Assembly (NCBI GenBank): GCA_038731605.1
Contig: JAVYQP010000003.1
Location: 171,356-235,355, forward strand
DNA length: 64,000 nucleotides
Reading direction: 5' to 3'
Source of the DNA: WYZ-LMO2 sp038731605
GTDB lineage: Archaea > Halobacteriota > Archaeoglobi > Archaeoglobales > Archaeoglobaceae
Below are positions 27,801-34,196 of this stretch, in pieces (position 1 is the first letter of the stretch; every line of letters begins with the position of its first letter). A program made the position numbers and the translations under genes. The notes under the pieces were generated by a model. The model saw only the letters and a program-made list of their open reading frames with translations. It searched no databases and was not told the DNA's origin.

Positions 27801-28190
27801 GGTCATTATTGCAACCGCAGTCCTTATAGCCTTGTCTATCGCAACAATAGCATCGAATTTCCCAAATCTACCCTCGATAATCTCATCGGAAATGATGAAG
27901 CAGATCCTATCTCTCGAGATCCCCTTCTCTTCGAGCTCCCTAATCCTCGAGGCGATTCCGTTGATCCCGATCAACTTCTCAACTCTTTCAGCCATGTCCT
28001 TCGCAATTAAGATTTCAACTCTTGGCTCGGGATCGAGACACTTGCTCCTCGCAAGCTCAGCGATCTTGTAAGCTTTTTCAAACTCCTCTATCAGCTTCCG
28101 GTGATAATCTTCAATCTCCCTTAGCTTTGAAACGTTACGATCTTCTTCAGCTTCAAAGATGGGGAAAAATTTGTCAAGCGTTACATCCAT
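24813..28190 (-). CDS. polC: DNA polymerase D large subunit (DP2)
   Basis: The 1125 residues are collinear with archaeal DP2, including YYAGPIRSAGGTAQ near residue 160, FRLRYGRARNSGFATVGINPA, the catalytic aspartate region NCDGDEDCVMLLLD (about 930), and zinc modules (CTQCGKEGFWLKCDCGG; C-terminal CVDCNEKYRR with CKKCGG). DP2 is the polymerising subunit of the family-D replicase; the DP1 proofreading subunit is not in the window. There is no intein, although this gene often carries one. A TATA element (about 28209-28217) and a perfect palindrome precede the ATG. Confidence 0.97.
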   Translation of the reverse strand: MDVTLDKFFPIFEAEEDRNVSKLREIEDYHRKLIEEFEKAYKIAELARSKCLDPEPRVEILIAKDMAERVEKLIGINGIASRIRELEEKGISRDRICFIISDEIIEGRFGKFDAIVAIDKAIRTAVAIMTEGAVAAPIEGIAKVSLDKNSDGSNFLKVYYAGPIRSAGGTAQVISVLIADYVRRKLGIGRYVATEEEILRYCEEIQLYKKVANLQYLPSDEEIRLIVSNCPICIDGEATEDVEVTGYRNLPRVETNRVRGGMALIIAEGIALKAPKLKKMVDELKIDGWDWLEKLIKKDSEEEVDVKPRSKYLSDIVAGRPVLSHPSRKGGFRLRYGRARNSGFATVGINPALMVLVDIAIGTQLKVERPGKAGSVVPVTTLEGPTVRLRNGDVVKINSVKEAMEVKNEVEKILDLGEILINYGDFLENNHPLIPSSYVYEWWVQESKIEIENPSEEEALKLCDELGVPLHPKWTYLWHDISIEEFRYLRDFISEKGKIEGQGRYLVLPIDARAKEILEKLLVEHKVREAIVLEKWKVLVRCLGLDSKLKKVGEIHGDEVLEIVRRISGLDVREKAVSRIGARMGRPEKAKERKMSPPPHVLFPISLAGGKRRDIKSAVEQSNGIAKGEVEVEVSLRKCTQCGKEGFWLKCDCGGLTQQLYYCPKCKTKQSSEVCKCGNETKGYVKRFVDVRKLYENALKNLGERFELEILKGVIGLTSKNKIPERLEKGILRAKHDVYVFKDGTIRYDMTDLPLTHFKPKEIGVSVEKLRELGYTTDYLGNELKSEEQIVELKPQDIVIAKSCAEYLLRVAKFIDDLLVKFYGLEPYYKVEKIEDLIGHLVIGLAPHTSAGVLGRIIGFVDILGCYAHPYFHAAKRRNCDGDEDCVMLLLDGLLNFSRHFLPEKRGGQMDAPLVLTTIVDPREVDKEVHNMDIVSRYPLEFYQATLRFANPKECEDMIEKVKDRLKLESRFFGLSFTHDTEIASGVKESAYKKLKTMSEKVEKQMEIARKISAVDENDVAERVITIHFLPDIIGNLRAFSKQEFRCVDCNEKYRRVPLSGKCKKCGGNLTLTVHSSSIVKYLDISKKLCEEYKVTEYTRQRLKLIEHEIKSLFFEKQVTLAELW

Positions 28191-28192
28191 AC

Positions 28193-28204
28193 GTTGAATT
28201 CAAC
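28193..28204. promoter_or_regulatory. 12-bp palindrome between TATA and start of polC
   Basis: GTTGAATTCAAC is a perfect palindrome only 2 nt from the polC ATG and 4 nt from the T-rich TATA element. Anything binding here would cover the initiation site. This could be an operator controlling replicase expression; no binding protein is assigned. Confidence 0.4.
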
Positions 28205-28293
28205 ATGAATAAAAAAAGCTTTCTGTATCGCAAAAAGTTTATGATCCTCCTTTTTTATTTTTCTCTCGTCCAAGAGCTCCTAAGGAAGATACG

Positions 28294-28644
28294 CTACTTC
28301 TTCTCCGTGATTGTCTTGATTATATCTTCCACCTTGCTCTCCTCGCCCTCAGCTATCTCAACGTATGCGCTGAACTTCTTGAAGTTCTGAAAATCGGTCA
28401 AGTAGTTTGCGAATATCGAGTTCGGAATTATTCCACCGTTCTCCGGTGCTGTGTCCCACAGCTTTACCCTGAACTTCAAGCTTCTCTCACCTTTCGAGAT
28501 CAAAACAACGTCTCCGCTTTTTATACCAGACTTCTTTGCGAACTCCGGATGAAGGAGAACGATCGCATTTCTCTGCTCCCAGGAATACCTTGCGACGACA
28601 AAGAAGGCTTCAAACTTCAAGAACTTCGCAATTCTCATCATCAT
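28294..28644 (-). CDS. fwdD: Formylmethanofuran dehydrogenase subunit D
   Basis: The 116 residues match the molybdopterin-dinucleotide binding domain of FwdD/FmdD: RNAIVLLHPEFAKKSGIKSGDVVLIS, a glycine turn, and GGIIPNSIFANYLTDF. It completes the pterin-binding shell of FwdB in the W/Mo enzyme that fixes CO2 on methanofuran, or runs in reverse in sulfate reducers. Three consecutive ATG codons start it; the first overlaps the fwdB stop, and the second or third has better spacing from GGAGGG. The A and C subunit genes are not in the window. Confidence 0.9.
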   Translation of the reverse strand: MMMRIAKFLKFEAFFVVARYSWEQRNAIVLLHPEFAKKSGIKSGDVVLISKGERSLKFRVKLWDTAPENGGIIPNSIFANYLTDFQNFKKFSAYVEIAEGEESKVEDIIKTITEKK

Positions 28645-29828
28645 AATCCCTCCAAGATCTTTTTGAGAACGTAAACGTCATCTACCTCAGCTTTCTCGAT
28701 TGGCTCAAGTTTAATTCGAACGCCATCGCTCCTAAGCATTTCTCCACCGCTCTCAATTCCAGAGAAGGCTGAGGATATCGTCACTTCTGCGCTCTTCGCA
28801 GTCAACGTGTCTTTGGGATCGACGACTATCTTCTTAACCTTCGAAAGCTTCTTCGCAACGTCTAATGGGAGCGAAGCAATCGGATCTGTCCCAACGATCA
28901 ACGCTGTATCGATTTTCTCGTTCTTGAGCAGTTCTGAGAAGGAGAACTGCGGATCGCTCTTCCTTTCTTTGAAGCTGAACTTGTTGACCTCTCCGACCTC
29001 CTCAAACAAGGTTTCGTTGAAGCCCCGCATGTTCGCATGGAATCCAGCGGGTATGAAGTAAAGCGGTGCGAAGTTGTTCATTCTGTTGACGAAATCGAAA
29101 AATCTCTCGTAATTCCCGTTTAATCCGTATTTCAGCCCGAGACCGCCAAATAGGACGTTGAAATCTGCTTTTTTCATCTCCCTAACGATTTCTGCGACGT
29201 TGTATTTCCAAGCCTTTCCCTCCAAGGCTTTTTCAAACGACTCTATGAGCTCAATGTCGTTCTCGACCTTTATGAACTTCGCATTCTTCTTCGCAAGCTT
29301 GGCAATCTCGGATCTCCGAACGTCAACGACGACGAGAAATCGATCTTCGTCGTAGCCACGATTTCGCTTTGCGCCCCTTGGGTAGTAGCTGAACTTCGAC
29401 ATGTGTCTTGGAAGGCTGTGGTAGGGGTTCGTTCCCCAGTAGATGAGAACGTAAGCGTAATCTCTGACTTCATCGAGCGTTGCGGAAGGAATCCTTTTCC
29501 TCAGAATTGCCTCAACAAACTCGCCCAAGCAGAAGGAGGAGTTGTCGTCTATGTAGCATTGCAGTTTTTCCGCAATCTTCACAGCGAGTTTCTGCGCCTC
29601 TATGGTTGTCGTGTCCAAGCCGTAAATCGCAACGTTTTTCGCAGACTTCAAGGTCTCGATTGCAGATTCGATAGCCTTGTCGACGTCAACCTCTTTTCCG
29701 TTGACACGATTCTTAGCCCTCGGCTCCCTCAGAGAGATGTGCTTAAACCCCTTCTCGCATGCGTTCAAAACCTTCGAATCTTGGATCTCAACGTCTTCGC
29801 AAAGACAAGAACAACCTGTGCAGATCAT
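28641..29828 (-). CDS. fwdB: Formylmethanofuran dehydrogenase subunit B
   Basis: The 395 residues start MICTGCSCLCEDVEI, the 4Fe-4S site (CX2CX3C and a later Cys), and continue with the molybdopterin oxidoreductase fold: IYGLDTTTIEAQ, SSFCLGEFVEAIL with a candidate metal-ligand Cys, YWGTNPYHSLPRHM, VVVDVRRSEIAKLA and ALIVGTDPIASLP. FwdB holds the bis-pterin tungsten or molybdenum centre. I chose the ATG at 29828, 6 nt after GGAGGG; an ATG at 29834 would overlap the previous stop but leaves no spacing. It sits between the FwdG-like ferredoxin and fwdD genes. Confidence 0.94.
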   Translation of the reverse strand: MICTGCSCLCEDVEIQDSKVLNACEKGFKHISLREPRAKNRVNGKEVDVDKAIESAIETLKSAKNVAIYGLDTTTIEAQKLAVKIAEKLQCYIDDNSSFCLGEFVEAILRKRIPSATLDEVRDYAYVLIYWGTNPYHSLPRHMSKFSYYPRGAKRNRGYDEDRFLVVVDVRRSEIAKLAKKNAKFIKVENDIELIESFEKALEGKAWKYNVAEIVREMKKADFNVLFGGLGLKYGLNGNYERFFDFVNRMNNFAPLYFIPAGFHANMRGFNETLFEEVGEVNKFSFKERKSDPQFSFSELLKNEKIDTALIVGTDPIASLPLDVAKKLSKVKKIVVDPKDTLTAKSAEVTISSAFSGIESGGEMLRSDGVRIKLEPIEKAEVDDVYVLKKILEGL

Positions 29829-29830
29829 CT

Positions 29831-30301
29831 TCATCCCTCCAAAAAGCTTATCGCATCCGTCGGGCAATTTTCACGACAAACAACGCAGAGGATGCGGTTT
29901 TTTCCGTATCTTCTGCAGAGATGCATGTTCACAATCACGAGCTTTCCGTTCTCGATCCTATAAATCGGATCCTTTATCGTTGGTCCTTTTCCAATTCCAG
30001 CACCATGCGGATCTCTTTCAACGTGCACCGGACATGCGACGATGCAGTTGCCACAGCCGTTGCAAAACTCGCTGTTCACTATTAGCCCGGTTTCGGTTGC
30101 CTTTTCCAAAGGTTTAAGAATTTCTTGGAGCTTCTTAAGCTGGACTTCGTATTTCTTCTCCTCGAACAATGGCTTACAATCCTCGAGCTTTTTTTCCCTG
30201 TTCAGCAACTTGAATGCAAAGCTCATGCAAGTTTGCTCACCGCATTTCTTGCAGTTCGTCTTCGGCAAAAGCTTGTAGATATCCATTGGGGTCAAAGGCA
30301 T
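29831..30301 (-). CDS. FwdG-like polyferredoxin with N-terminal four-Cys Fe-S domain
   Basis: The 156 residues join two Fe-S modules. Residues 1-50 carry the ACDS-type pattern NCKKCGEQTCMSFAFKLL and a further Cys (DCKPL). Residues about 75-150 hold two ferredoxin clusters (CNGCGNCIVACP; CVVCRENCP). It heads the fwdB-fwdD operon, so it probably feeds electrons from ferredoxin to the formylmethanofuran dehydrogenase. A TATA element (about 30322-30331) lies 26 nt upstream of the ATG. The gene overlaps the fwdB start region. The name FwdG is by context; the N-terminal domain is extra compared with simple polyferredoxins. Confidence 0.82.
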   Translation of the reverse strand: MPLTPMDIYKLLPKTNCKKCGEQTCMSFAFKLLNREKKLEDCKPLFEEKKYEVQLKKLQEILKPLEKATETGLIVNSEFCNGCGNCIVACPVHVERDPHGAGIGKGPTIKDPIYRIENGKLVIVNMHLCRRYGKNRILCVVCRENCPTDAISFLEG

Positions 30302-30343
30302 AAAAATAGTTTTTCTACAAAATAAATATGTTTCTCAGGATTT

Positions 30344-31414
30344 CTAAACGAGGCACTTCGCTATGGATACGCTGTAAAGACATTCAGAACAAGATCGCTC
30401 GTTCCCGTAACAGTCCATTCCATTTTCGAGGAACCAGCAACCGAAAACATGCGCACAGTCGCCACACCAAGGAAAATCCATGCTTTTTCGGAGCTTTTCA
30501 AAGTCTTCGAGATTTTCCAAGATCTCGTCGATCTCCTGATTTCGAAGGTCTCCGATGATAAAATCCCTCACGACCTTTTTCCTCCTGTTCACAAATTCCT
30601 CGTGCTCGTATGCGAGTTCCATGCAAACAGAGACTTTCCCATCCGCTCTGACAAAAATGCCATCGCAGTAAGGGCAATTTCTTTTCTCAGACTCACCAAA
30701 GAACTCAGGGACTATGAATTCTGGTCCCTTGATAGCGCTAACAAAATCCTCTGCCTCCTTCGCCTTCAGAATCTTTTGCTTTGCCTCAACTATTGCCTGC
30801 AGGTTCAAAGCCTTCTTCGCCACCTCTTTCCTGCCAGGATCGATGTAGAAGTGCCTGTGGATCATCTCTATTATCTCGTTCTCGCCCAGATTTACGTGGT
30901 CGAGGTTTATGCGTGATCCTTCGAAGTAAAGCGTCTTCTCATAGATCTTGGAGTTCGGAGCGATCGCATTCGTCGCCAAAACTCTGATTCCTCTCTCAGC
31001 AAAAGACTTCGCAAGGTTTAAGAAGTCTTGGAAGTTTTGCTCTAAGATAACGAACTGCGCAAAAGGAGAGTCGAGTTTTTCGAGCATCTTCATGGCTTTC
31101 TCAAAGGAGAAGCCTTTCCTAAAATCTGCGGTGTCTATCGAAACTCCTACGATGTCGAAGAGCTGAACAACTTCGTGATCTTCAACCATTCCGTTCGTGC
31201 TCAGAACAGTTTCGCCATCGACGAGGTTTAAGAGCTTCGCAAGGTTTTTGTTTAGCATCGGTTCTCCGAAACCGTAGAAGATGTAGCGCTTTGCAACGCC
31301 GGAAACTTTCTCGACAACTTCCTCAGCGATGTCCATCACTTTCTCAGGTTTTAAACAGTATTCGCATCGAAGATTGCAGTTCGTCGTTACTTCGATCTGC
31401 ACCTTCTCTATCAT
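30344..31414 (-). CDS. Radical SAM protein, tungstopterin cofactor-modifying (Cmo) type
   Basis: The 356 residues have the radical SAM site CNLRCEYC near the start, YGFGEPMLN, and a SPASM-like C-terminal Cys series (NCPYC, CMELAYEHEE, CGDCAHVFGC, CYGNERSCSEC). This resembles the proteins annotated as modifying the tungsten cofactor of aldehyde:ferredoxin oxidoreductase. The gene overlaps the MoaD-like gene by 4 bp (ATGA), which supports a pterin-cofactor role. No aldehyde oxidoreductase gene is in the window, so the target is inferred from context. Confidence 0.78.
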   Translation of the reverse strand: MIEKVQIEVTTNCNLRCEYCLKPEKVMDIAEEVVEKVSGVAKRYIFYGFGEPMLNKNLAKLLNLVDGETVLSTNGMVEDHEVVQLFDIVGVSIDTADFRKGFSFEKAMKMLEKLDSPFAQFVILEQNFQDFLNLAKSFAERGIRVLATNAIAPNSKIYEKTLYFEGSRINLDHVNLGENEIIEMIHRHFYIDPGRKEVAKKALNLQAIVEAKQKILKAKEAEDFVSAIKGPEFIVPEFFGESEKRNCPYCDGIFVRADGKVSVCMELAYEHEEFVNRRKKVVRDFIIGDLRNQEIDEILENLEDFEKLRKSMDFPWCGDCAHVFGCWFLENGMDCYGNERSCSECLYSVSIAKCLV

Positions 31415-31680
31415 CCCCCAGCCACCGGCGGGAAAACTGCGATTCTGTCTCCTTCCCTCAGCTTCTCTATCCTCTCGTCCTTTATGTTCCTACCGTTCAC
31501 GGTTATCATCCTGTCATCACGGTATTTTCCGCTTTCATCGAAAACCTCTTTAAGGAACTCTTCCCCCAATAGCTTTCCCGCAGAAAGAAAGGCGCCTCTT
31601 AGAGTTCCGTCGCACTCAACCTCGATCGATCTCCCGAATTTTTCTCGCAACGTTGCGAAGAACTCGATCCTGACTTTCAC
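31411..31680 (-). CDS. MoaD-like small sulfur-carrier protein
   Basis: The 89 residues are a ubiquitin-like fold: VRIEFFATLREKFG at the start, VNGRNI in the middle, and the diagnostic C-terminus DRIAVFPPVAGG, where the Gly-Gly end is activated as a thiocarboxylate. Such proteins give sulfur to molybdopterin/tungstopterin synthesis. I use the GTG at 31680 because a TTTTTAAG box (about 31703-31710) is at leaderless distance; longer reading frames add an unrelated hydrophobic lead. It overlaps the radical SAM gene by 4 bp. Confidence 0.85.
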   Translation of the reverse strand: MKVRIEFFATLREKFGRSIEVECDGTLRGAFLSAGKLLGEEFLKEVFDESGKYRDDRMITVNGRNIKDERIEKLREGDRIAVFPPVAGG

Positions 31681-31751
31681 AATCGAAGTTAGAATTAAAC
31701 TTAAAAACCTTTTGCACAAACTCGCTCCAAAAAATGGAAGCTAATCCCAGC

Positions 31752-33005
31752 TTAAATCTTCAGCTCATAAACCTTCTTCATCTTTCCAAGCTCAACAACG
31801 CTCTCAACATCGCCACGCCTTATGACTCGAAATGCATGCTCTATAATTCTCCTATAGAACTCGCAGTATGGACTCTTGCTGAAAAGAGAGCCTTTTTCTG
31901 CGTAAACTTCCGCTGGACACGGGCTTCCGCAGATGTTTCTGTAAACGCAGTCCTTGCACTCCTCGATCCTTTCGACCGTTCTAATCCTAACAGATCCCAA
32001 GCTCTCTTTTAACTCAACTTGATCATCCAAAGCTTTTAAGGGTATTTTGAACTCCTCGATTCCGACGAACTCGCTACAAGGGAAAATTCCGTTGGGCGTT
32101 ATTGCGAAGAACCTCCTTCCACCACCACACGGCGAGATGTCGCACTGGAGCACTCTTGAGTATGGGGCAACGATGCCAAGGACTATGTTTGCGAAGTCGC
32201 CGATCACAATTCTTCTTCCGTTTTTCGTATGCCAGATAGATCTCTCAACAGCCCTAATGAATTCGATGCTCATCCTTTCCTGATTCGCCCTTAAACTCCT
32301 TCCTCCTTCGCTTGTTCCACGCACTGGGTTCATCAAAACTACCCTCACTTTTCCAGCGAGGAGGTCGATCAGATCGCTCAGCTGGGAGCAGTTGAACTTC
32401 GTTATCGTCGTGATCACGTTGAATCTTCGATAACCTGCGAACCAGTCGATGATCTCGTTCACCTTATCGAAGTGCCCTCTGCCTCGAAGGAAATCCTCGA
32501 CTTCTCTAACAGGGGAATCAAAAGATACTCCGACGTTGACCTTCTTCTCCTTCAAAAACTCCGCATCCTCTTCTGTGAGCAGAAAACCGTTCGTCTGGAT
32601 CCCAAAGCTAATATCGGTGTTTTTCTCGATCAACTCGAAGATCTCATCTTTGATCAAAAGGGGCTCAGCACCATGGAAGATCACGTTCTTTATTCCGAGT
32701 TCAGCGATTTTTTCGATGAGAAGCTCCAGATCCTTTGGATCGATCCGTTTTCCCCTCTTCCTGAGCTTCTCTGGGATGTAGCAGTATGGACAGTTTGCGT
32801 TGCATTTCTCGGTTGCGTTAACGTAAACTACGCCAAAGTCCACATCGAACCGATACCTCCGCATCTTTTCCTTGAGCTCCTCGTTCAAACGCTCATACAG
32901 CCTAAGGATCTCATCAGGCATCTCGGAGTCGTAGATGCTCCAGAAGTTGGTCTCTGGGTCGATCGCAACTTTGAAGTCGTCGATTTTGACGTGGCTTAGG
33001 GGCAT
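31752..33005 (-). CDS. Peptide-modifying radical SAM/SPASM enzyme (CbpB-like)
   Basis: The 417 residues include the radical SAM site CNANCPYC (about residue 75), FHGAEPLL, GIQTNGFLLTEEDAEFL, and a SPASM tail: CDISPCGGG, PNGIFPCSEF, then C-x2-C-x5-C-x3-C (CKDCVYRNICGSPC) and a final Cys. This is the layout of enzymes maturing ribosomally made peptides. The start at 33005 has GAGGTG 6 nt upstream. Nineteen bases before it a 26-codon peptide gene ends, the usual order for precursor and enzyme. From memory it resembles the CbpB family; that name needs a profile search. Confidence 0.8.
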   Translation of the reverse strand: MPLSHVKIDDFKVAIDPETNFWSIYDSEMPDEILRLYERLNEELKEKMRRYRFDVDFGVVYVNATEKCNANCPYCYIPEKLRKRGKRIDPKDLELLIEKIAELGIKNVIFHGAEPLLIKDEIFELIEKNTDISFGIQTNGFLLTEEDAEFLKEKKVNVGVSFDSPVREVEDFLRGRGHFDKVNEIIDWFAGYRRFNVITTITKFNCSQLSDLIDLLAGKVRVVLMNPVRGTSEGGRSLRANQERMSIEFIRAVERSIWHTKNGRRIVIGDFANIVLGIVAPYSRVLQCDISPCGGGRRFFAITPNGIFPCSEFVGIEEFKIPLKALDDQVELKESLGSVRIRTVERIEECKDCVYRNICGSPCPAEVYAEKGSLFSKSPYCEFYRRIIEHAFRVIRRGDVESVVELGKMKKVYELKI

Positions 33006-33023
33006 AAAAAACACCTCAAAAAA

Positions 33024-33104
33024 TTAAAATGGGGAATCTTCAGCCATTATGTAGTGGGTAAGCCCTCCCCCAACTCCGCACTCGAATTGGAACGCAACCG
33101 CCAT
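33024..33104 (-). CDS. Candidate RiPP precursor peptide (CbpA-like)
   Basis: A 26-residue reading frame: residues 1-8 MAVAFQFE, a single Cys at 9, a glycine-rich turn (10-14, GVGGG), LTHYIM at 15-20, and an acidic end at 21-26 (AEDSPF). GGAG stands 5 nt upstream of the ATG and CTTATATG (33125-33132) acts as TATA. It lies 18 nt upstream of a SPASM radical SAM gene on the same strand. Cys, His and Tyr in a short peptide are typical targets of such enzymes. I take it as the substrate; no leader/core boundary is evident and no export gene is adjacent. Confidence 0.65.
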   Translation of the reverse strand: MAVAFQFECGVGGGLTHYIMAEDSPF

Positions 33105-33124
33105 AGCGCTCCTTTAACGAAGCG

Positions 33125-33132
33125 CATATAAG
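33125..33132 (-). promoter_or_regulatory. TATA box of the peptide/radical SAM operon
   Basis: CTTATATG on the minus strand, centred about 25 nt upstream of the peptide ATG. Further upstream lie a CTTGA-n7-TCAAG inverted repeat (33146-33162) and a perfect 12-bp palindrome TTCGAGCTCGAA (33173-33184), possible regulator sites. Confidence 0.5.
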
Positions 33133-33184
33133 CTTTTCTAATTATCTTGACTCGAAATCAAGAAATTTTTAATTCGAGCTCGAA

Positions 33185-33505
33185 GGCTCTTGAGCGTTCA
33201 ACTGAAAGATTCTCGAGCGAATCCAGCAAAAAAGCAAAAAATACGATCTAAGCGGTTATCCAACGGAAAAAACGTGTTCGAGGTTTCATCATGCCACCAA
33301 CGGCTTTTGTCGTGGAAGTTTGGCACGCCAAATCAGTTTGATCTATAAACCCTTGTTTTCGTAAAAGACGTTTGACTAAGCATTTTCCCGTTCGACCTTG
33401 CTAAACCTCTTCTACGTCCAGAGAAGAACAGACCCAAGGACTAAACGGTCTACAGCTTTTTAACTTGTCAGTTTTTTGTCTTCTCCCTAATCCCTCCATG
33501 AGTTT
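33185..33505. other. Gene-free stretch upstream of the radical SAM peptide operon
   Basis: About 320 bases with no convincing frame on either strand. Visible are TTTGGC-AC-GCCAAA (33319-33332) and other short inverted repeats. It borders a fragment of a glycosyltransferase gene to the right, so part of it may be leftover from rearrangement. I see no tRNA, transposase or box C/D pattern. Confidence 0.5.
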
Positions 33506-33559
33506 TCAAAGTTCTTCGATCGACTCCATCCATTTCTTCGCCAGATTTTCCCATCTCAG
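33506..33559 (-). pseudogene. Duplicated C-terminal fragment of a glycosyltransferase gene
   Basis: The minus strand reads LRWENLAKKWMESIEEL then stop, matching the C-terminus of the glycosyltransferase ending at 34197. 48 bp (33512-33559) are identical to 34224-34271. The MNT/HEPN module lies exactly between the two copies. This looks like the original 3' end of the gene, separated by insertion, or a partial duplicate. Confidence 0.8.
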
Positions 33560-33570
33560 TATCTTGTGTA

Positions 33571-33861
33571 TCATTTTATTTCGTCCTCATAGTCTGCTAA
33601 ATTTGCGGTCACCTCGTAGAGTTCCTCAAATTCTTTATCAACATCTGAGGATAGCTTGATCAGATATTCAAGCGAGTGAGTTCTGCCAAATTCAACTCCT
33701 GCGTTAACTAAAAAAGCTTTCAGAAGTTTCTCTACTGCTTGCTGGCAATGAAAGCACAACGTATCAGTTATGACTTCCTCTTTGGGCAGGGTAATAAGTT
33801 TTTCTGCAGTTTTGTAATCGTTCAAAGCCTTAATCAGCCACTTTTTAACTTCTTCTTTCAT
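33571..33861 (-). CDS. HEPN-domain protein (toxin of MNT/HEPN pair)
   Basis: The 96 residues form a HEPN four-helix domain: WLIKALNDYKTAEKLI, CFHCQQAVEKLLKAFLVN, then RTHSLEYLIKL with the Arg/His motif, and ANLADYEDEI. HEPN proteins of this class are ribonuclease-type toxins, silenced by their partner nucleotidyltransferase, in some pairs through AMP transfer to a tyrosine near the C-terminus. The ATG overlaps the MNT stop by 4 bp. Its stop lies 12 bp from the glycosyltransferase fragment. Confidence 0.85.
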   Translation of the reverse strand: MKEEVKKWLIKALNDYKTAEKLITLPKEEVITDTLCFHCQQAVEKLLKAFLVNAGVEFGRTHSLEYLIKLSSDVDKEFEELYEVTANLADYEDEIK

Positions 33862-34184
33862 AAGGTAATTCCTTCTCTCATAGCTGTTCTTACGACGCTA
33901 CCAACGACTTCCCTCCTTTTCTCAACTTCATCTTTGCTTTTTATTAGAACATCGCATGCAATTCTTTGCTCAGCCAAGGCTTTCCTAAAAGCATGCGCTA
34001 TCTTCATCTTCTCTTCTCTCGGAATCTCCTTTTCTGTGATTATTAGGAGATCCCAATCGCTATCTTTTCTGAAATCTCCCCTCGCCCTTGAACCGAATAG
34101 AACAATCTTCTCAACCCTAACTCCCGCTTTGTTGAAAACATCCAAGGTTATTTCCTTTATCTTAGCCCTCTCCATTTTAGTCAT
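33858..34184 (-). CDS. MNT-type minimal nucleotidyltransferase (antitoxin)
   Basis: The 108 residues include the polymerase-beta fold signature KIVLFGSRARGDFRKDSDWDLLIIT, with GS and the DWD aspartates. These small enzymes pair with HEPN toxins and neutralise them. The gene precedes the HEPN gene with a 4-bp overlap, as normal. It starts 12 nt after the stop of the damaged glycosyltransferase gene and the module is bracketed by 48-bp repeats, so it appears to have arrived or moved recently. Confidence 0.87.
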   Translation of the reverse strand: MTKMERAKIKEITLDVFNKAGVRVEKIVLFGSRARGDFRKDSDWDLLIITEKEIPREEKMKIAHAFRKALAEQRIACDVLIKSKDEVEKRREVVGSVVRTAMREGITL

Positions 34185-34196
34185 CTCTTCTTGAAT

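Noticed and set aside
24813..28190. Possible intein in polC
   Set aside because: Length (1125 residues) and continuity of motifs match intein-free DP2 proteins.
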